Shown here: positions 48,674 to 57,138 of the stretch, in pieces | Layout of the letters: the number at the start of each line of letters is the position of its first letter | Numbering within the stretch: position 1 is the stretch's first letter | NCBI GenBank assembly: GCA_963784415.1 | Contig: CAWARK010000006.1 | Coordinates: 186,001 to 250,000 of the forward strand | Reading direction: 5' to 3' | Length of the DNA stretch: 64,000 nucleotides | Source: UBA7672 sp963784415 | GTDB lineage: Bacteria; Pseudomonadota; Alphaproteobacteria; Caulobacterales; Hyphomonadaceae | Translations under genes and position numbers: made by a program | The notes under the pieces: model-generated | Told to the model about the DNA's origin: nothing | Database searches by the model: none | What the model saw: the letters and a program-made list of their open reading frames with translations, nothing else

Positions 48674-48687
48674 TTGATAGATGTCAA
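48674..48687. promoter_or_regulatory. FixK/FNR-type box
   Basis: TTGATAGATGTCAA fits TTGA-N6-TCAA exactly and the fuller FNR consensus TTGAT-N4-ATCAA with one mismatch. It lies between divergent genes: 53 bp from the DUF883 start (48621) and 111 bp from the synthetase-GNAT start (48798). Confidence 0.7.
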
Positions 48688-48720
48688 ACGCGGATTTTGT
48701 TTCTGCAGCTGATGATATCG

Positions 48721-48734
48721 CTGAGATGCATCAA
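48721..48734. promoter_or_regulatory. Degenerate FixK/FNR-like site
   Basis: CTGAGATGCATCAA has one mismatch to TTGA-N6-TCAA and lies 64 bp before the synthetase-GNAT start, on the promoter-proximal side of the exact box. Confidence 0.35.
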
Positions 48735-48797
48735 ACCCAGCGAATTGGGTAGGTTCTTCGCTGGTCGCCTTACGCCCCTTCCAAGCGGAATTCGAGC

Positions 48798-51458
48798 ATG
48801 ACAACCAGAAACCTCGATGCGCTCCTGGCGCCCAAGGCGATTGCGCTGGTGGGGGCAAGCAACCAACCAGGTTCGGTCGGGAATGTCCTCGCTCGAAATC
48901 TCTTGAGCGGAGGATTTTCCGGACCAATCATGCTGCTGAACCCTCATGACCGTGAAGTATGCGGCGTCCAGAGCTTTCAAAACATATCGGACCTGCCCAC
49001 CAAGCCCGATCTTGCAGTCGTCGCAACGCCGCCGCGCGTGATACCGCAGTTGATCTCCGAACTTGGACAAGGCGGTTGTCGCGCCGCAGTGGTCGTCACC
49101 GCAGGATTTGACAAGGATCTACGCGCAGCGCTGCTCTCGGCCGGCCGTCCTTACCTCTTGCGTGTTGTCGGACCAAATTGCCTTGGCCTGCTGTCCCCGG
49201 TCAGCGGCGTCAATGCGAGTTTCGCTCATCTCATGCCCCAGCGAGGCCGGCTTGCTTTCGTGACGCAGTCCGGCGCGATCGCGACGTCGGTTATCGATTG
49301 GGCGATCGGGAAAAAGATCGGCTTCTCGCATATCGTATCGCTCGGTGACATGTCTGACGTCGACTTCGGCGATCTTCTCGACTTTCTGGCACTCGATCCG
49401 GAGACGGACGCAGTACTGCTCTATGCCGAAACGATCACGCATGCCCGCAAATTCATGTCCGCAGGGCGGATCGCATCCAGAGCCAAGCCGGTCATTGTAG
49501 TAAAAGGCGGAAGAAGCGCTGCAGGCGCCGCAGCGGCGGCTTCGCACACGGGAGCGCTCGCGGGAGCAGACGCGGTTTATGACGCCGCGCTTCGCCGCGC
49601 CGGTATGCTTCGCGTCGGGACACTCCGCGAGTTGTTCGACGCAGTTGAGACGCTCGCTAGCGGACTGCGGGTTCACGGCGACAGACTTACGATACTCACC
49701 AACGGCGGTGGACTCGGTGTGCTCGCGGCAGATGCGTTGGAGAATGCCGGCGGCAAGCTCGCGCTCTTGAGCAAAGACGTGAGAGCCCACCTTGATGCCT
49801 CTCTTCCTGCCGCATGGTCGCACGGCAACCCGATCGACATTTTAGGCGATGCGCATGGGGACAGGTATGAAGCAGCACTGGACGCGCTGAGCATGTCGAC
49901 GGCTAGTGACTGCCTTCTCGCAATGAACTGCCCCACAGGGGTGGCCGACTCCATGGATGCGGCTGGGGCCGTCGTCAGAGCGAAAGAGAAGCGTATCGGT
50001 AAGCCCATCATCGCTTGCTGGATGGGCGAAGCCTCTACCGCCATACCTCGTGCCTTGCTTTCTCAGGCCGGGGTACCGAATTACGAAACACCCGACGAGG
50101 CCGTTACGGCATTTCTCCATCTTGCCGAATACAGCCGCAACCAGCGCGCCTTGTTCGAAACTCCCTCGCTTCACACTCCCGACCGCCCCAACAACAGAGA
50201 CGATGCATGGCAGATCATTCACCGCGTCATATCCGAGAACCGGGCGACCCTTACAGAGCCAGAGGCCAAAGCAGTACTGGCCGCATATCACATACCCGTG
50301 GTGACAACTCGCACAGTCGGCTCGGCGGAGGCGGCAGGACAGGCCGCCGAGGAGATAGGCGGCGATGTTGCCCTGAAGATCCTGTCTCGTGAGATAACGC
50401 ACAAGAGCGATGTCGGCGGCGTTCGACTTGATCTTGTGGGTGCGAAAGAGACTAGCGAAGCCGCGATCGAAATGCTGTCGCGCGTTTCAAAATTGAGACC
50501 TGACGCAACAATCGACGGCTTCACGGTGCAACAGATGGTCAAGCGCCCCCACGCGCAAGAACTGTTGCTTGGCGCAGTGGTGGATCAGACCTTTGGCCCT
50601 TGCCTGATGTTTGGCCAAGGTGGTGTCGCAACGGAAATCATCGCCGACCGTTGCATCGGTCTGCCACCCCTGAACATCAACCTTGCCAAGGACATGATCT
50701 CGCGGACGCGCGTCGCAAAATTGTTGGCGGGCTACCGTGACAGGGCGCCTGCTAGACTGGACGATGTTGTGGCCGCGCTCGTTGCGTTGTCGGATCTTGT
50801 GATCGATTTTCCCGAGATCACGGAGCTGGACATCAATCCGTTGATCGCTGACGCGGAGGGCGTTGTTGCCTTGGATGCCCGCATCATCGTTCGCAAGCGT
50901 CAGGATACGCTCAATCGATTGGCCATCAAACCCTATCCTGCCGATCTGATCCAGGCGCTCCCGGCAAGCAACCCGCCCATGGTACTTCGCCCGATCCGTC
51001 CCGAGGACGCGGCTCTGTTGCTGGACTTTGCGCAACGTACCGCTCCGAATGACCTGCGCCTGCGATTTCACGGCGCTGTCAGTTTGGCCTCGCCCGCCAC
51101 AGCGGCGCGCCTGTCGCAAATCGACTATGATCGGGAAATGGTCTTTCTTGCGGAGATGAAAGACAGCTCAATTTCTGGAGTGGTTCGGTTGGTCTTTGAT
51201 CCAAATTATGAAGCCGCTGAATGCGCGATAATAGTCCGGAGCGACATGCATGGCAGGGGGATCGGAACAACCCTCCTCAATGAGGCACTGGCATATGCTG
51301 GACGTCGCGGCGCATCTCTTGTTTGGGGAGATGTTCTGACTTGCAATACGTCGGCTCTAGATCTAGCCCGCAAACTTGGAGGCCAAATCAGGATGAACCC
51401 GGAGGACCCGGAACTCCGGCGGGTCGAGTTCGGCGTGCCGGCGCACACCGGTCGATAA
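48798..51458 (+). CDS. ADP-forming acyl-CoA synthetase fused to GNAT acetyltransferase (Pat/AcdAB-like)
   Basis: An 886-residue protein. Domains in order: CoA-binding (1-130, APKAIALVGASNQPGSVGNV), succinyl-CoA-ligase-like (about 145-450), ATP-grasp (about 470-690, EIGGDVALKILSREITHKSD) and a C-terminal GNAT acetyltransferase (about 715-880, MVLRPIRPEDAALLL, HGRGIGTTLLNEAL). This is the plan of protein acetyltransferase Pat. The catalytic His of ADP-forming synthetases appears kept in SHTGALAG (His250), so the enzyme may also make ATP from acyl-CoA. It could conserve energy anaerobically or acetylate metabolic enzymes. A FixK-type box lies upstream, shared with the divergent DUF883-usp unit. 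Confidence 0.87.
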   Translation: MTTRNLDALLAPKAIALVGASNQPGSVGNVLARNLLSGGFSGPIMLLNPHDREVCGVQSFQNISDLPTKPDLAVVATPPRVIPQLISELGQGGCRAAVVVTAGFDKDLRAALLSAGRPYLLRVVGPNCLGLLSPVSGVNASFAHLMPQRGRLAFVTQSGAIATSVIDWAIGKKIGFSHIVSLGDMSDVDFGDLLDFLALDPETDAVLLYAETITHARKFMSAGRIASRAKPVIVVKGGRSAAGAAAAASHTGALAGADAVYDAALRRAGMLRVGTLRELFDAVETLASGLRVHGDRLTILTNGGGLGVLAADALENAGGKLALLSKDVRAHLDASLPAAWSHGNPIDILGDAHGDRYEAALDALSMSTASDCLLAMNCPTGVADSMDAAGAVVRAKEKRIGKPIIACWMGEASTAIPRALLSQAGVPNYETPDEAVTAFLHLAEYSRNQRALFETPSLHTPDRPNNRDDAWQIIHRVISENRATLTEPEAKAVLAAYHIPVVTTRTVGSAEAAGQAAEEIGGDVALKILSREITHKSDVGGVRLDLVGAKETSEAAIEMLSRVSKLRPDATIDGFTVQQMVKRPHAQELLLGAVVDQTFGPCLMFGQGGVATEIIADRCIGLPPLNINLAKDMISRTRVAKLLAGYRDRAPARLDDVVAALVALSDLVIDFPEITELDINPLIADAEGVVALDARIIVRKRQDTLNRLAIKPYPADLIQALPASNPPMVLRPIRPEDAALLLDFAQRTAPNDLRLRFHGAVSLASPATAARLSQIDYDREMVFLAEMKDSSISGVVRLVFDPNYEAAECAIIVRSDMHGRGIGTTLLNEALAYAGRRGASLVWGDVLTCNTSALDLARKLGGQIRMNPEDPELRRVEFGVPAHTGR

Positions 51459-51508
51459 ACGACCAACGCGTAGGCTCTGAAGACCCGCGTGGGATTTCGC
51501 GCCCTTTC

Positions 51509-51522
51509 TTGACGGGCATCAA
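51509..51522. promoter_or_regulatory. FixK/FNR-type box
   Basis: TTGACGGGCATCAA is an exact TTGA-N6-TCAA match, 53 bp before the ATG of a 67-codon frame at 51576 and upstream of the cytochrome c'-like gene. Confidence 0.65.
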
Positions 51523-51575
51523 ACCCTCTATCCCGCGCGTGCTGCAATTTGCTCATTCAAAGGAGCGATCTGGCG

Positions 51576-51779
51576 ATGAGTTGGTTGGAGAAAGACGCAC
51601 CAGTTCGGTACGCGCTTGAGCATGACGGTCGCAGTACTTTCTCGCGCCCCGAACGCTCCGGCCTCTTCCAATGGTTCAAGCGACCGCGGGGCCTGCAAAA
51701 TGCTGGCGAGCCCGACGCCATCGATTTTCTTGAGGTTGGCTTCCCGTCTCTCGCAGCGTCGTGGACTTCTGGCAGATGA
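51576..51779 (+). CDS. Small hypothetical protein, 67 residues
   Basis: A short frame starting ATG with AAGGAG about 11 bases upstream. It encodes a polar, Arg/Pro/Trp-containing protein (SWLEKDAPVRYALEHDG) with no recognised domain, signal or membrane helix. Support comes from its place: 53 bp downstream of a FixK-type box and 72 bp ahead of the cytochrome c'-like gene. It may be a leader for that gene or not translated at all; a competing frame (51616-51855) overlaps it. Confidence 0.35.
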   Translation: MSWLEKDAPVRYALEHDGRSTFSRPERSGLFQWFKRPRGLQNAGEPDAIDFLEVGFPSLAASWTSGR

Positions 51780-51851
51780 CGATACGGCAGCAACAGGATG
51801 CCGTGACCGCAGCGTGGCGCGCCCAGTTAACCTGGCCCATGGAAAGGCCGG

Positions 51852-52478
51852 ATGAAGAACCAGAACTCTGACACGCCCCGGCGATCGTTGATGCGGCACA
51901 AATCAAAGCATGAGTTGATTCCAGCCTTGGAACGCCGCATTCTCATGGGAGCTTTGAGCGGGTTGTTTTCGTCGGCGATTTTGCTTGCCGCGTGTAGCGC
52001 GTCTGACGTGGAGAACGGGACACGCAAGGCCATTCTGTCCAACTTCGTTTCGCCCATAGTCGACGATGTGGACCAACGCGATCCACTCCCGCTGCTTGTA
52101 CCTTATCGCGGCCTCATGGTGGGGATTGTCGATTGGTCCGCCTATGGAATCTTCACGGTCGCCGAAAGCGAAAAACAGTTGAACGATAGTGACTGGACGG
52201 CTGCAGGCATGGCCGCGGTCAACATCATCGCTACCTCGACATTGCTGACCATGCCAGGAAGCGGGAAGGTAGACGCTGTGAGGCTCGCGGACCCGAAATG
52301 GCGCGACATGGTCGCGGAGATGCAGAACGCGAGCGTCTTTGTGGCCATGGCGGTACAGCAGAAGAACAGGTCCGGGTTGACGACCGCGGCGGACTTGCTC
52401 GCAGAGTCATGCCGAGTGTGTCATGAGCATTTTACGGCGATGCCTCAAGGCGGCCGGGATTTCGCGGACTTGCACTGA
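51852..52478 (+). CDS. Cytochrome c'-like class II c-type cytochrome, lipoprotein-like
   Basis: A 208-residue protein. After a basic N-terminus, a hydrophobic segment (about 32-48) ends in the lipobox-like LAAC. The mature part is mainly helical with one haem c motif close to the C-terminus, SCRVCHEHF. The C-terminal motif on the last helix is the hallmark of class II cytochromes (c'/c556), whose members bind NO or handle electrons. GGAAAGG precedes the ATG at 51852. The FixK-type box at 51509 lies upstream, with a small frame between. A role in NO or microaerobic electron transfer is inferred from family and box. Confidence 0.7.
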   Translation: MKNQNSDTPRRSLMRHKSKHELIPALERRILMGALSGLFSSAILLAACSASDVENGTRKAILSNFVSPIVDDVDQRDPLPLLVPYRGLMVGIVDWSAYGIFTVAESEKQLNDSDWTAAGMAAVNIIATSTLLTMPGSGKVDAVRLADPKWRDMVAEMQNASVFVAMAVQQKNRSGLTTAADLLAESCRVCHEHFTAMPQGGRDFADLH

Positions 52479-52485
52479 GCGAGCT

Positions 52486-52499
52486 TTGACTTCAGTCAA
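52486..52499. promoter_or_regulatory. FixK/FNR-type box
   Basis: TTGACTTCAGTCAA, an exact TTGA-N6-TCAA palindrome, begins 8 bp after the cytochrome c'-like stop and ends 47 bp before the lipid-kinase start. Confidence 0.7.
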
Positions 52500-52546
52500 C
52501 ACTCTGCGCACCGAAGCCCTGCAAGCAACAGAGCTGGAGACGATTG

Positions 52547-53407
52547 ATGAAAGTATTCGCGATCATCAATACGGCAGCAGGCAGCGTAGGGCCGGATGGC
52601 TCACGTCGAATGCAACGCTCCTTGTCGAGCGCGGGGATCGAGCAGGCTGAAATCGTTGCTTTCGACCCGAAGTGCGCCGAGCAGCAGCTTCGCGATATCG
52701 CGGCGCGGAATCCGGACCTGCTTGTTGTCTGGGGCGGTGATGGCACGCACCGGACCGCGCTGCGCGCGTCCGGCATCGGGTTTGACAAGCTGCTGCTTCT
52801 ACCCGGCGGGACGATGAATCTCCTGACCAAGTGGATTCATGGTGCGCACCAGTGGGATGGGATCTTGCGTTCGGTGCTTGAGCGCCCCTCGTTACGGATA
52901 TTGCCCGCCGGAATGGCGAACAGCGAGCCCTTCTTCTGTGCCTTGCTTGCAGGTGTGCCCGCTCGGCTTGCCCAGGCGCGGGAAGACTTGCGTTCAGGCA
53001 ATATCGGGAAAGCAATCCACGACGTCGGTATCGCCGTGGAGAGCGTCAATCAATTGCACCTGGGCGCAAAAATTGGAAATGTTGCAGGCGGGACAGACGC
53101 ACTACCGGAAGGCAATGTCGTGGCAGCGCTGGTCGGCCCGATGGCACGCGGCAATCGCATGGAGATCGCAGGCCTCAATCTGCCCTCCACGATGGCAACT
53201 CTTGGTTTCGCTTGGTCATCGATGCGATCTGATTGGCATTACCTGGACGGAGTGAAGTGCCGCGAGGCGGATACGCTGGAGGTTTTCGACGAGACCGGTC
53301 TGGATATCCCGGTTATTGCTGACGGTGAAAAGATTGACCTCGGATCGAGATTCACAGTGCGCTTTCTTGAAGTGGCCGCTCGATGCCTGGTTCGCGACAT
53401 AAGCTGA
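52547..53407 (+). CDS. Diacylglycerol/sphingoid-type lipid kinase family protein
   Basis: A 286-residue protein of the DAGK catalytic family (DgkB/YegS/LCB5). The N-terminal domain has KVFAIINTAAGSVG and the ATP-binding signature VVWGGDGTHRTAL; the mid-region LLLLPGGTMNLLTKW follows. The C-terminal beta domain carries VIADGEKIDLGSRFTVRFLE. The ATG at 52547 follows GGAG by 7 bases. It phosphorylates a lipid headgroup; the substrate is not inferable. It sits immediately after an exact FixK-type box and before a convergent phosphoesterase gene. Confidence 0.85.
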   Translation: MKVFAIINTAAGSVGPDGSRRMQRSLSSAGIEQAEIVAFDPKCAEQQLRDIAARNPDLLVVWGGDGTHRTALRASGIGFDKLLLLPGGTMNLLTKWIHGAHQWDGILRSVLERPSLRILPAGMANSEPFFCALLAGVPARLAQAREDLRSGNIGKAIHDVGIAVESVNQLHLGAKIGNVAGGTDALPEGNVVAALVGPMARGNRMEIAGLNLPSTMATLGFAWSSMRSDWHYLDGVKCREADTLEVFDETGLDIPVIADGEKIDLGSRFTVRFLEVAARCLVRDIS

Positions 53408-53645
53408 TCGACATCAAGAGCTGCTCGCAAGCCATGTGCGTCGGCTCAGTGCTTTCGACAAATGCAGATGCACTGTGCGAATTCTACTTGCCTTGCATCG
53501 CTTCAAATGGTCTCGATCAAGCACAATTCGCCCGGAGCTAAGCAGTGCTCCACTGATCGTCTGATCAACATACCACCTTCTGTCAGGCACGAATCGACTT
53601 GGATGGCTCGAATGAGATGATCGATGAGTCCCGCTACTTTGCGCC

Positions 53646-54488
53646 TTACTGTTTCGTTACTCGCTGTCGTAGCAGTCCAGGCTGATCAACTGATGAATCG
53701 TAGTTCCGCTCGACCCGGAGCTCATCGCGATCCAGTGTGAGGATCTCCTGTCGAATGTTCTCACCGTCAATCGTTACAAGGCAGAAGCTCGGCGGCGTGG
53801 ACCTCAGCCGCGTGGACAAGGTGCCTGAACCCATTTGAACCATTTGTCGTCGCGGCGAATGAAGGGGATGGGCGAAAGCATCGTGTATGTGCCCGGTCAG
53901 AATAGCATCGACATGGGCCGCAGCGCATCGTTGTAACGCTTGACCACCGCGCCGAGTATCGACCGAGATCCGCGAATGAGATGGTTCGTGCAACGGGTGG
54001 TGGCAGACGAGAATGCGCCACGCGGTTTCTGGGCCTTCCCCCAAACGACTGAGCGTCGCGTTCAAATCATCAAGATCAATCACGCCATCCGCCCAGTTGA
54101 GGCGTCCTTGCACACCCCGGGCAGTGTTGATTGCGGAGACACGAACTTTCCCCGCAGCTAGTTCTACCACACGCCCGACAGCGTCGTACCTGCCCATGAA
54201 TCGTGCGTAGCGGTCGAAGGGCGTGAGAACCCGCGCGGGGACGTGATATGCAGGGGTATCGTGATTGCCGGGCGCGACAATGGTTTCGAGCGCAAGATCG
54301 TCCAGCCAACGACGAGCCGCTTCAAACTCGCGTCGCCTGCCACTTTGCGTAATGTCTCCGGCTACAATCAGCGCATCTGGTTCGATGCGCCGGGCAAAGC
54401 TGGCGACAGCGTCAAGCGCGGCGTCATCCTCTGCACCGAAGTGAATATCCGAAATATGGAGCAGGCAAATCGGTTTGGACACTGTCAT
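53646..54488 (-). CDS. Calcineurin-like metallophosphoesterase
   Basis: A 280-residue protein with all five metallophosphatase blocks: LHISDIHFG, LIVAGDITQSG, APGNHDTP, VCHHPLHEP and LTGHIHDAF. These bind two metals (usually Fe/Mn). It is like CpdA (cyclic nucleotide phosphodiesterase) and related enzymes; the substrate is open. The start at 54488 (MTVSKPICLLHISDIH) is preferred because it starts directly before the first strand; a GTG at 54527 would add 13 residues. It converges with the lipid-kinase gene, with 238 bp between in which I see nothing certain. Confidence 0.85.
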   Translation of the reverse strand: MTVSKPICLLHISDIHFGAEDDAALDAVASFARRIEPDALIVAGDITQSGRRREFEAARRWLDDLALETIVAPGNHDTPAYHVPARVLTPFDRYARFMGRYDAVGRVVELAAGKVRVSAINTARGVQGRLNWADGVIDLDDLNATLSRLGEGPETAWRILVCHHPLHEPSHSRISVDTRRGGQALQRCAAAHVDAILTGHIHDAFAHPLHSPRRQMVQMGSGTLSTRLRSTPPSFCLVTIDGENIRQEILTLDRDELRVERNYDSSVDQPGLLRQRVTKQ

Positions 54489-54709
54489 GCTTTCGATATC
54501 GGCCACCTTCCTTGTAAGGGCCAGCACCCTTTCTAGCGCCGGCTATTCCAGACGTCACGAGTTCGGCCTCATGTACTGCGGGCCCTGGCGTTGACCTTAC
54601 TTCGACGGGCGCGGCCGCGAACCGCTTGAAGAGTTGTCGTCGGAGTGTCGACGACGTGTTGCGGACCTGCTTTGAACGCATTCGGTACTGGTGTGCATCG
54701 CTGCAGGCG

Positions 54710-55105
54710 TTAGTCGTCGTCCTGACCTTCGTCCTCCTCACCGCTGCGATGGCATGCCACGCAATTGTCGATATTGCGAATGCCTTCTTCGAGGTGCTGG
54801 GCTCGCACGCGGCCTGGCTCGTGCTCGTGACCTGAGAAGCATGTGTATGTGCTGAAATCACTCTTGGTATGGCAGGTCGCGCACGTCGCTTTGTGCGGTC
54901 CGATCAATGGGAAGGGACTCCTCGGGCGGCATGACTCTTCACATGACGTAGGCGCAAACGGACAGCAGTGGTCTCTGGGGTGTTCCGAAGTCGACGGATT
55001 TTCCGTTTCGAATGGTGGGATCGCTCGCGGAATCTCAGGGGCCGCTTCTGCACCCCGCTTGAAGCAGACCAGCGTTGCCAAGTTCCGAGCTTTCACCGTC
55101 AACAA
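54710..55105 (-). CDS. Class III-like multihaem cytochrome with damaged haem motifs
   Basis: About 131 residues. The C-terminal half is clearly of the c7/class III-like cytochromes: GPHKATCATCHTKSDFSTYT, then HEHEPGRVRAQHLEEGIRNI and DNCVACHRSGEEDE. Two haem motifs are complete (CATCH, CVACH). A third reads CFSGH, lacking its second Cys, and a fourth candidate upstream reads CEESCR with no His. The N-terminal part has no signal peptide in frame and the start (TTG at 55105) is unsupported, so the gene may be decaying or the 5' end may lie in another frame. It sits between the phosphoesterase and a two-helix membrane protein gene on the same strand. Confidence 0.5.
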   Translation of the reverse strand: MLTVKARNLATLVCFKRGAEAAPEIPRAIPPFETENPSTSEHPRDHCCPFAPTSCEESCRPRSPFPLIGPHKATCATCHTKSDFSTYTCFSGHEHEPGRVRAQHLEEGIRNIDNCVACHRSGEEDEGQDDD

Positions 55106-55165
55106 GGCGACTATGGGCGGGGTGCTTGGAACCCGCTGGCTTCGAGGGGAAACGATGACACCTCC

Positions 55166-55747
55166 CTACTCCGTCGGACTCACAACGATACCCTGAGGCG
55201 GCACAATCTCCAGTTCGGCGGTGGCAAGCCTCTCATAGAGGCGCCGTTTGCGCGACATCGGCCACCAATCGTAAAGGAAAATCTCGATCGGACGCCAATT
55301 GGCAACCCATCCCACAATCACGAGCCCTTCACCCACCACTCCGGAGATAGAGCTGTCTGGCAGTACGCTCAGGACAATTTGTCGGGCCACCATGCAGACG
55401 CCAAGCACACAGATCCCAATCAGAAGAGCCACGCGGCCTATGGCAAGCAACTCCTTCTGGTCACCATTGACGCGATCAGCCTTGTAGGTGAAGTGACGAG
55501 AGATAGCGCCTTTCAAGGCGGCAACATCGGCGGTTGAGGCCTCTTCATCGCGCAGATGCAGGCGAAGCCCTATGGCCGCGTTGTGCGGCAGCTCACGCGC
55601 CCACCCGACGATGAATTCTTCGGCGCCCCGCGACAGATCTCGCGTTGGCGTCGGAAACGGGTCAAACGGATCAAACAGATACTCCAGCCGATCGACCTGA
55701 AGTTCTATCAATTTCGTGTGCGGGGCATCGGGAGGGCGCTGAAGCAT
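55166..55747 (-). CDS. Hypothetical two-helix membrane protein
   Basis: A 193-residue protein. The N-terminal 100 residues are soluble and acidic (DRLEYLFDPFDPFPTPTRDL). Two membrane helices follow (about 105-128, LLAIGRVALLIGICVLGVCM; 130-148, VVGEGLVIVGWVAN) and a basic cytoplasmic tail (WWPMSRKRRLYERLA). I do not recognise a family. The start ATG at 55747 has only a weak upstream site. Its neighbours suggest membership in the same stress island. Confidence 0.6.
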   Translation of the reverse strand: MLQRPPDAPHTKLIELQVDRLEYLFDPFDPFPTPTRDLSRGAEEFIVGWARELPHNAAIGLRLHLRDEEASTADVAALKGAISRHFTYKADRVNGDQKELLAIGRVALLIGICVLGVCMVARQIVLSVLPDSSISGVVGEGLVIVGWVANWRPIEIFLYDWWPMSRKRRLYERLATAELEIVPPQGIVVSPTE

Positions 55748-55866
55748 GATGCAACATAACTACGCCCGAAAGCCTCGATCCAATAGTGGCCCCGCGCTTC
55801 ATTGCGCCACCCAGCAGGCTTCTCGTCTTTGCAACTTCGACACGCTCCATAGTCCTAGCCTAGGAC

Positions 55867-57138
55867 CTACTGGCGCGTGAGCAAGACCAGCAAGCCTCCA
55901 CTCCAAAGACCAACAAGAAGAAGACCGACACCGATCGTGACGTGGCGCCCGTAGGGCTGGCTCCCCGCTACAAACGCCGTCGGGATCTTGACCGCCATGT
56001 TGGTGGTGAGCGTGAGGACCACACCTATCGCCGCAGCGACGACAGTCAGACGGTCTCCCGCCGCCAGCGTCGCCATGGATACGGAGGTTGCGTGGGCATC
56101 CGCGAGGCCTAGGATGGCGGCGCCAACAAAGGCGCCTGGCTCTCCGAGCCAGCGAATGAGAAACTCGGAAACCAGGCTGAAGCCGCCGACAAGCGCGACG
56201 AACAAGAGTATCGACATACCGTTGAACGCTCGACCGACATGTTCTGCCTGAGTGGTAGTCTTGCTCGGCCGCCGCACAAGCCACGCCGCATACACGAGCA
56301 TCAGGCCCGCAGAAAAGCCCAAGGGCATGGCCAGCATCAGCGCGAGTTGCGGGCTGACAGCCCAAATGATCGCAGCGAGATACCCCAGGCTGCCGATCAT
56401 GGACGCTACCGCGCCAGCGGCGCTCTCGCCAACTTGGTTAGGCTGATCCCTGGTTTGGGAGCCCATCGCCGCCACGGCCGCCGTGCTCGACACCAAACCA
56501 GCAGCGAGGCCCGCGACAAGCAACCCAAATCGCCGACCAATGAGACGCTGGGCGACATAGCCGGCGAAGCTGAGCCCCATCGCAACCACTGCCAGACGCC
56601 AGAGCGTGTACGGGTTGAGCAGTCCGAATGAATCAACAGGGCGATTGGGCAGAACGGGAAGGATCACCAAAGCGGCAATCGCAAAAATAAGTGCGTCGAG
56701 CAATTCCTGATCTGTGATCCGTTCTCTTACAATCCGGTGCAATGGCGCCCTAAACGCGAGCAGCGCCGTCATCACGATCCCCGCCTCGAGCGCAATCGTC
56801 GGTTCCCTGTTCGCCAACACACCAAGCGCATAGGTAACGACAAGTGCGACCTCCCCTGTAAGCCCGGGGTCCTTGCGATCTCCCAACACGTAGGCTGCCA
56901 GCGTACCGAGAGCGACAAAACTACCGCACACGATGATCAGGCCGCTATCGCCCGCGAGAGCCGAGACCCCACCCAGCACGCCGACCAATGCAAAGGTGCG
57001 CAGTCCCGCGGGCGAGCGTGATGCTCCTTCCCCCTTCCGGCGTTCGCGCTCAAGTCCGACCAACAGTCCGATCGCCAAGGCGACCAGCAACGGCCATTCC
57101 GGGCGTTCCAAATTGGGCGTCGCGTCAGCAACAGGCAT
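55867..57138 (-). CDS. MgtC/SapB-DUF4010 family membrane protein
   Basis: A 423-residue protein with about 12 membrane helices. The first part (residues 15-140) is of the MgtC/SapB type: LVALAIGLLVGLERERRKGEG, then AGLRTFALVGVLGG. The rest is DUF4010 with VSSTAAVAAMGSQTRDQP and LGLADAHATSVSMATLAAGDR. A transport or ion-homeostasis role is likely but unproven. Its start at 57138 lies 14 bp inside the 3' end of the ParB-like gene, so it is probably translated by coupling and transcribed from that gene's FixK-type promoter. Confidence 0.82.
   Translation of the reverse strand: MPVADATPNLERPEWPLLVALAIGLLVGLERERRKGEGASRSPAGLRTFALVGVLGGVSALAGDSGLIIVCGSFVALGTLAAYVLGDRKDPGLTGEVALVVTYALGVLANREPTIALEAGIVMTALLAFRAPLHRIVRERITDQELLDALIFAIAALVILPVLPNRPVDSFGLLNPYTLWRLAVVAMGLSFAGYVAQRLIGRRFGLLVAGLAAGLVSSTAAVAAMGSQTRDQPNQVGESAAGAVASMIGSLGYLAAIIWAVSPQLALMLAMPLGFSAGLMLVYAAWLVRRPSKTTTQAEHVGRAFNGMSILLFVALVGGFSLVSEFLIRWLGEPGAFVGAAILGLADAHATSVSMATLAAGDRLTVVAAAIGVVLTLTTNMAVKIPTAFVAGSQPYGRHVTIGVGLLLVGLWSGGLLVLLTRQ

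Noticed and set aside
53401..53414. FixK-like CTGA-N6-TCAA at the end of the lipid-kinase gene
   Set aside because: One mismatch, it overlaps the coding end, and there is no gene start at a fitting distance on either side.
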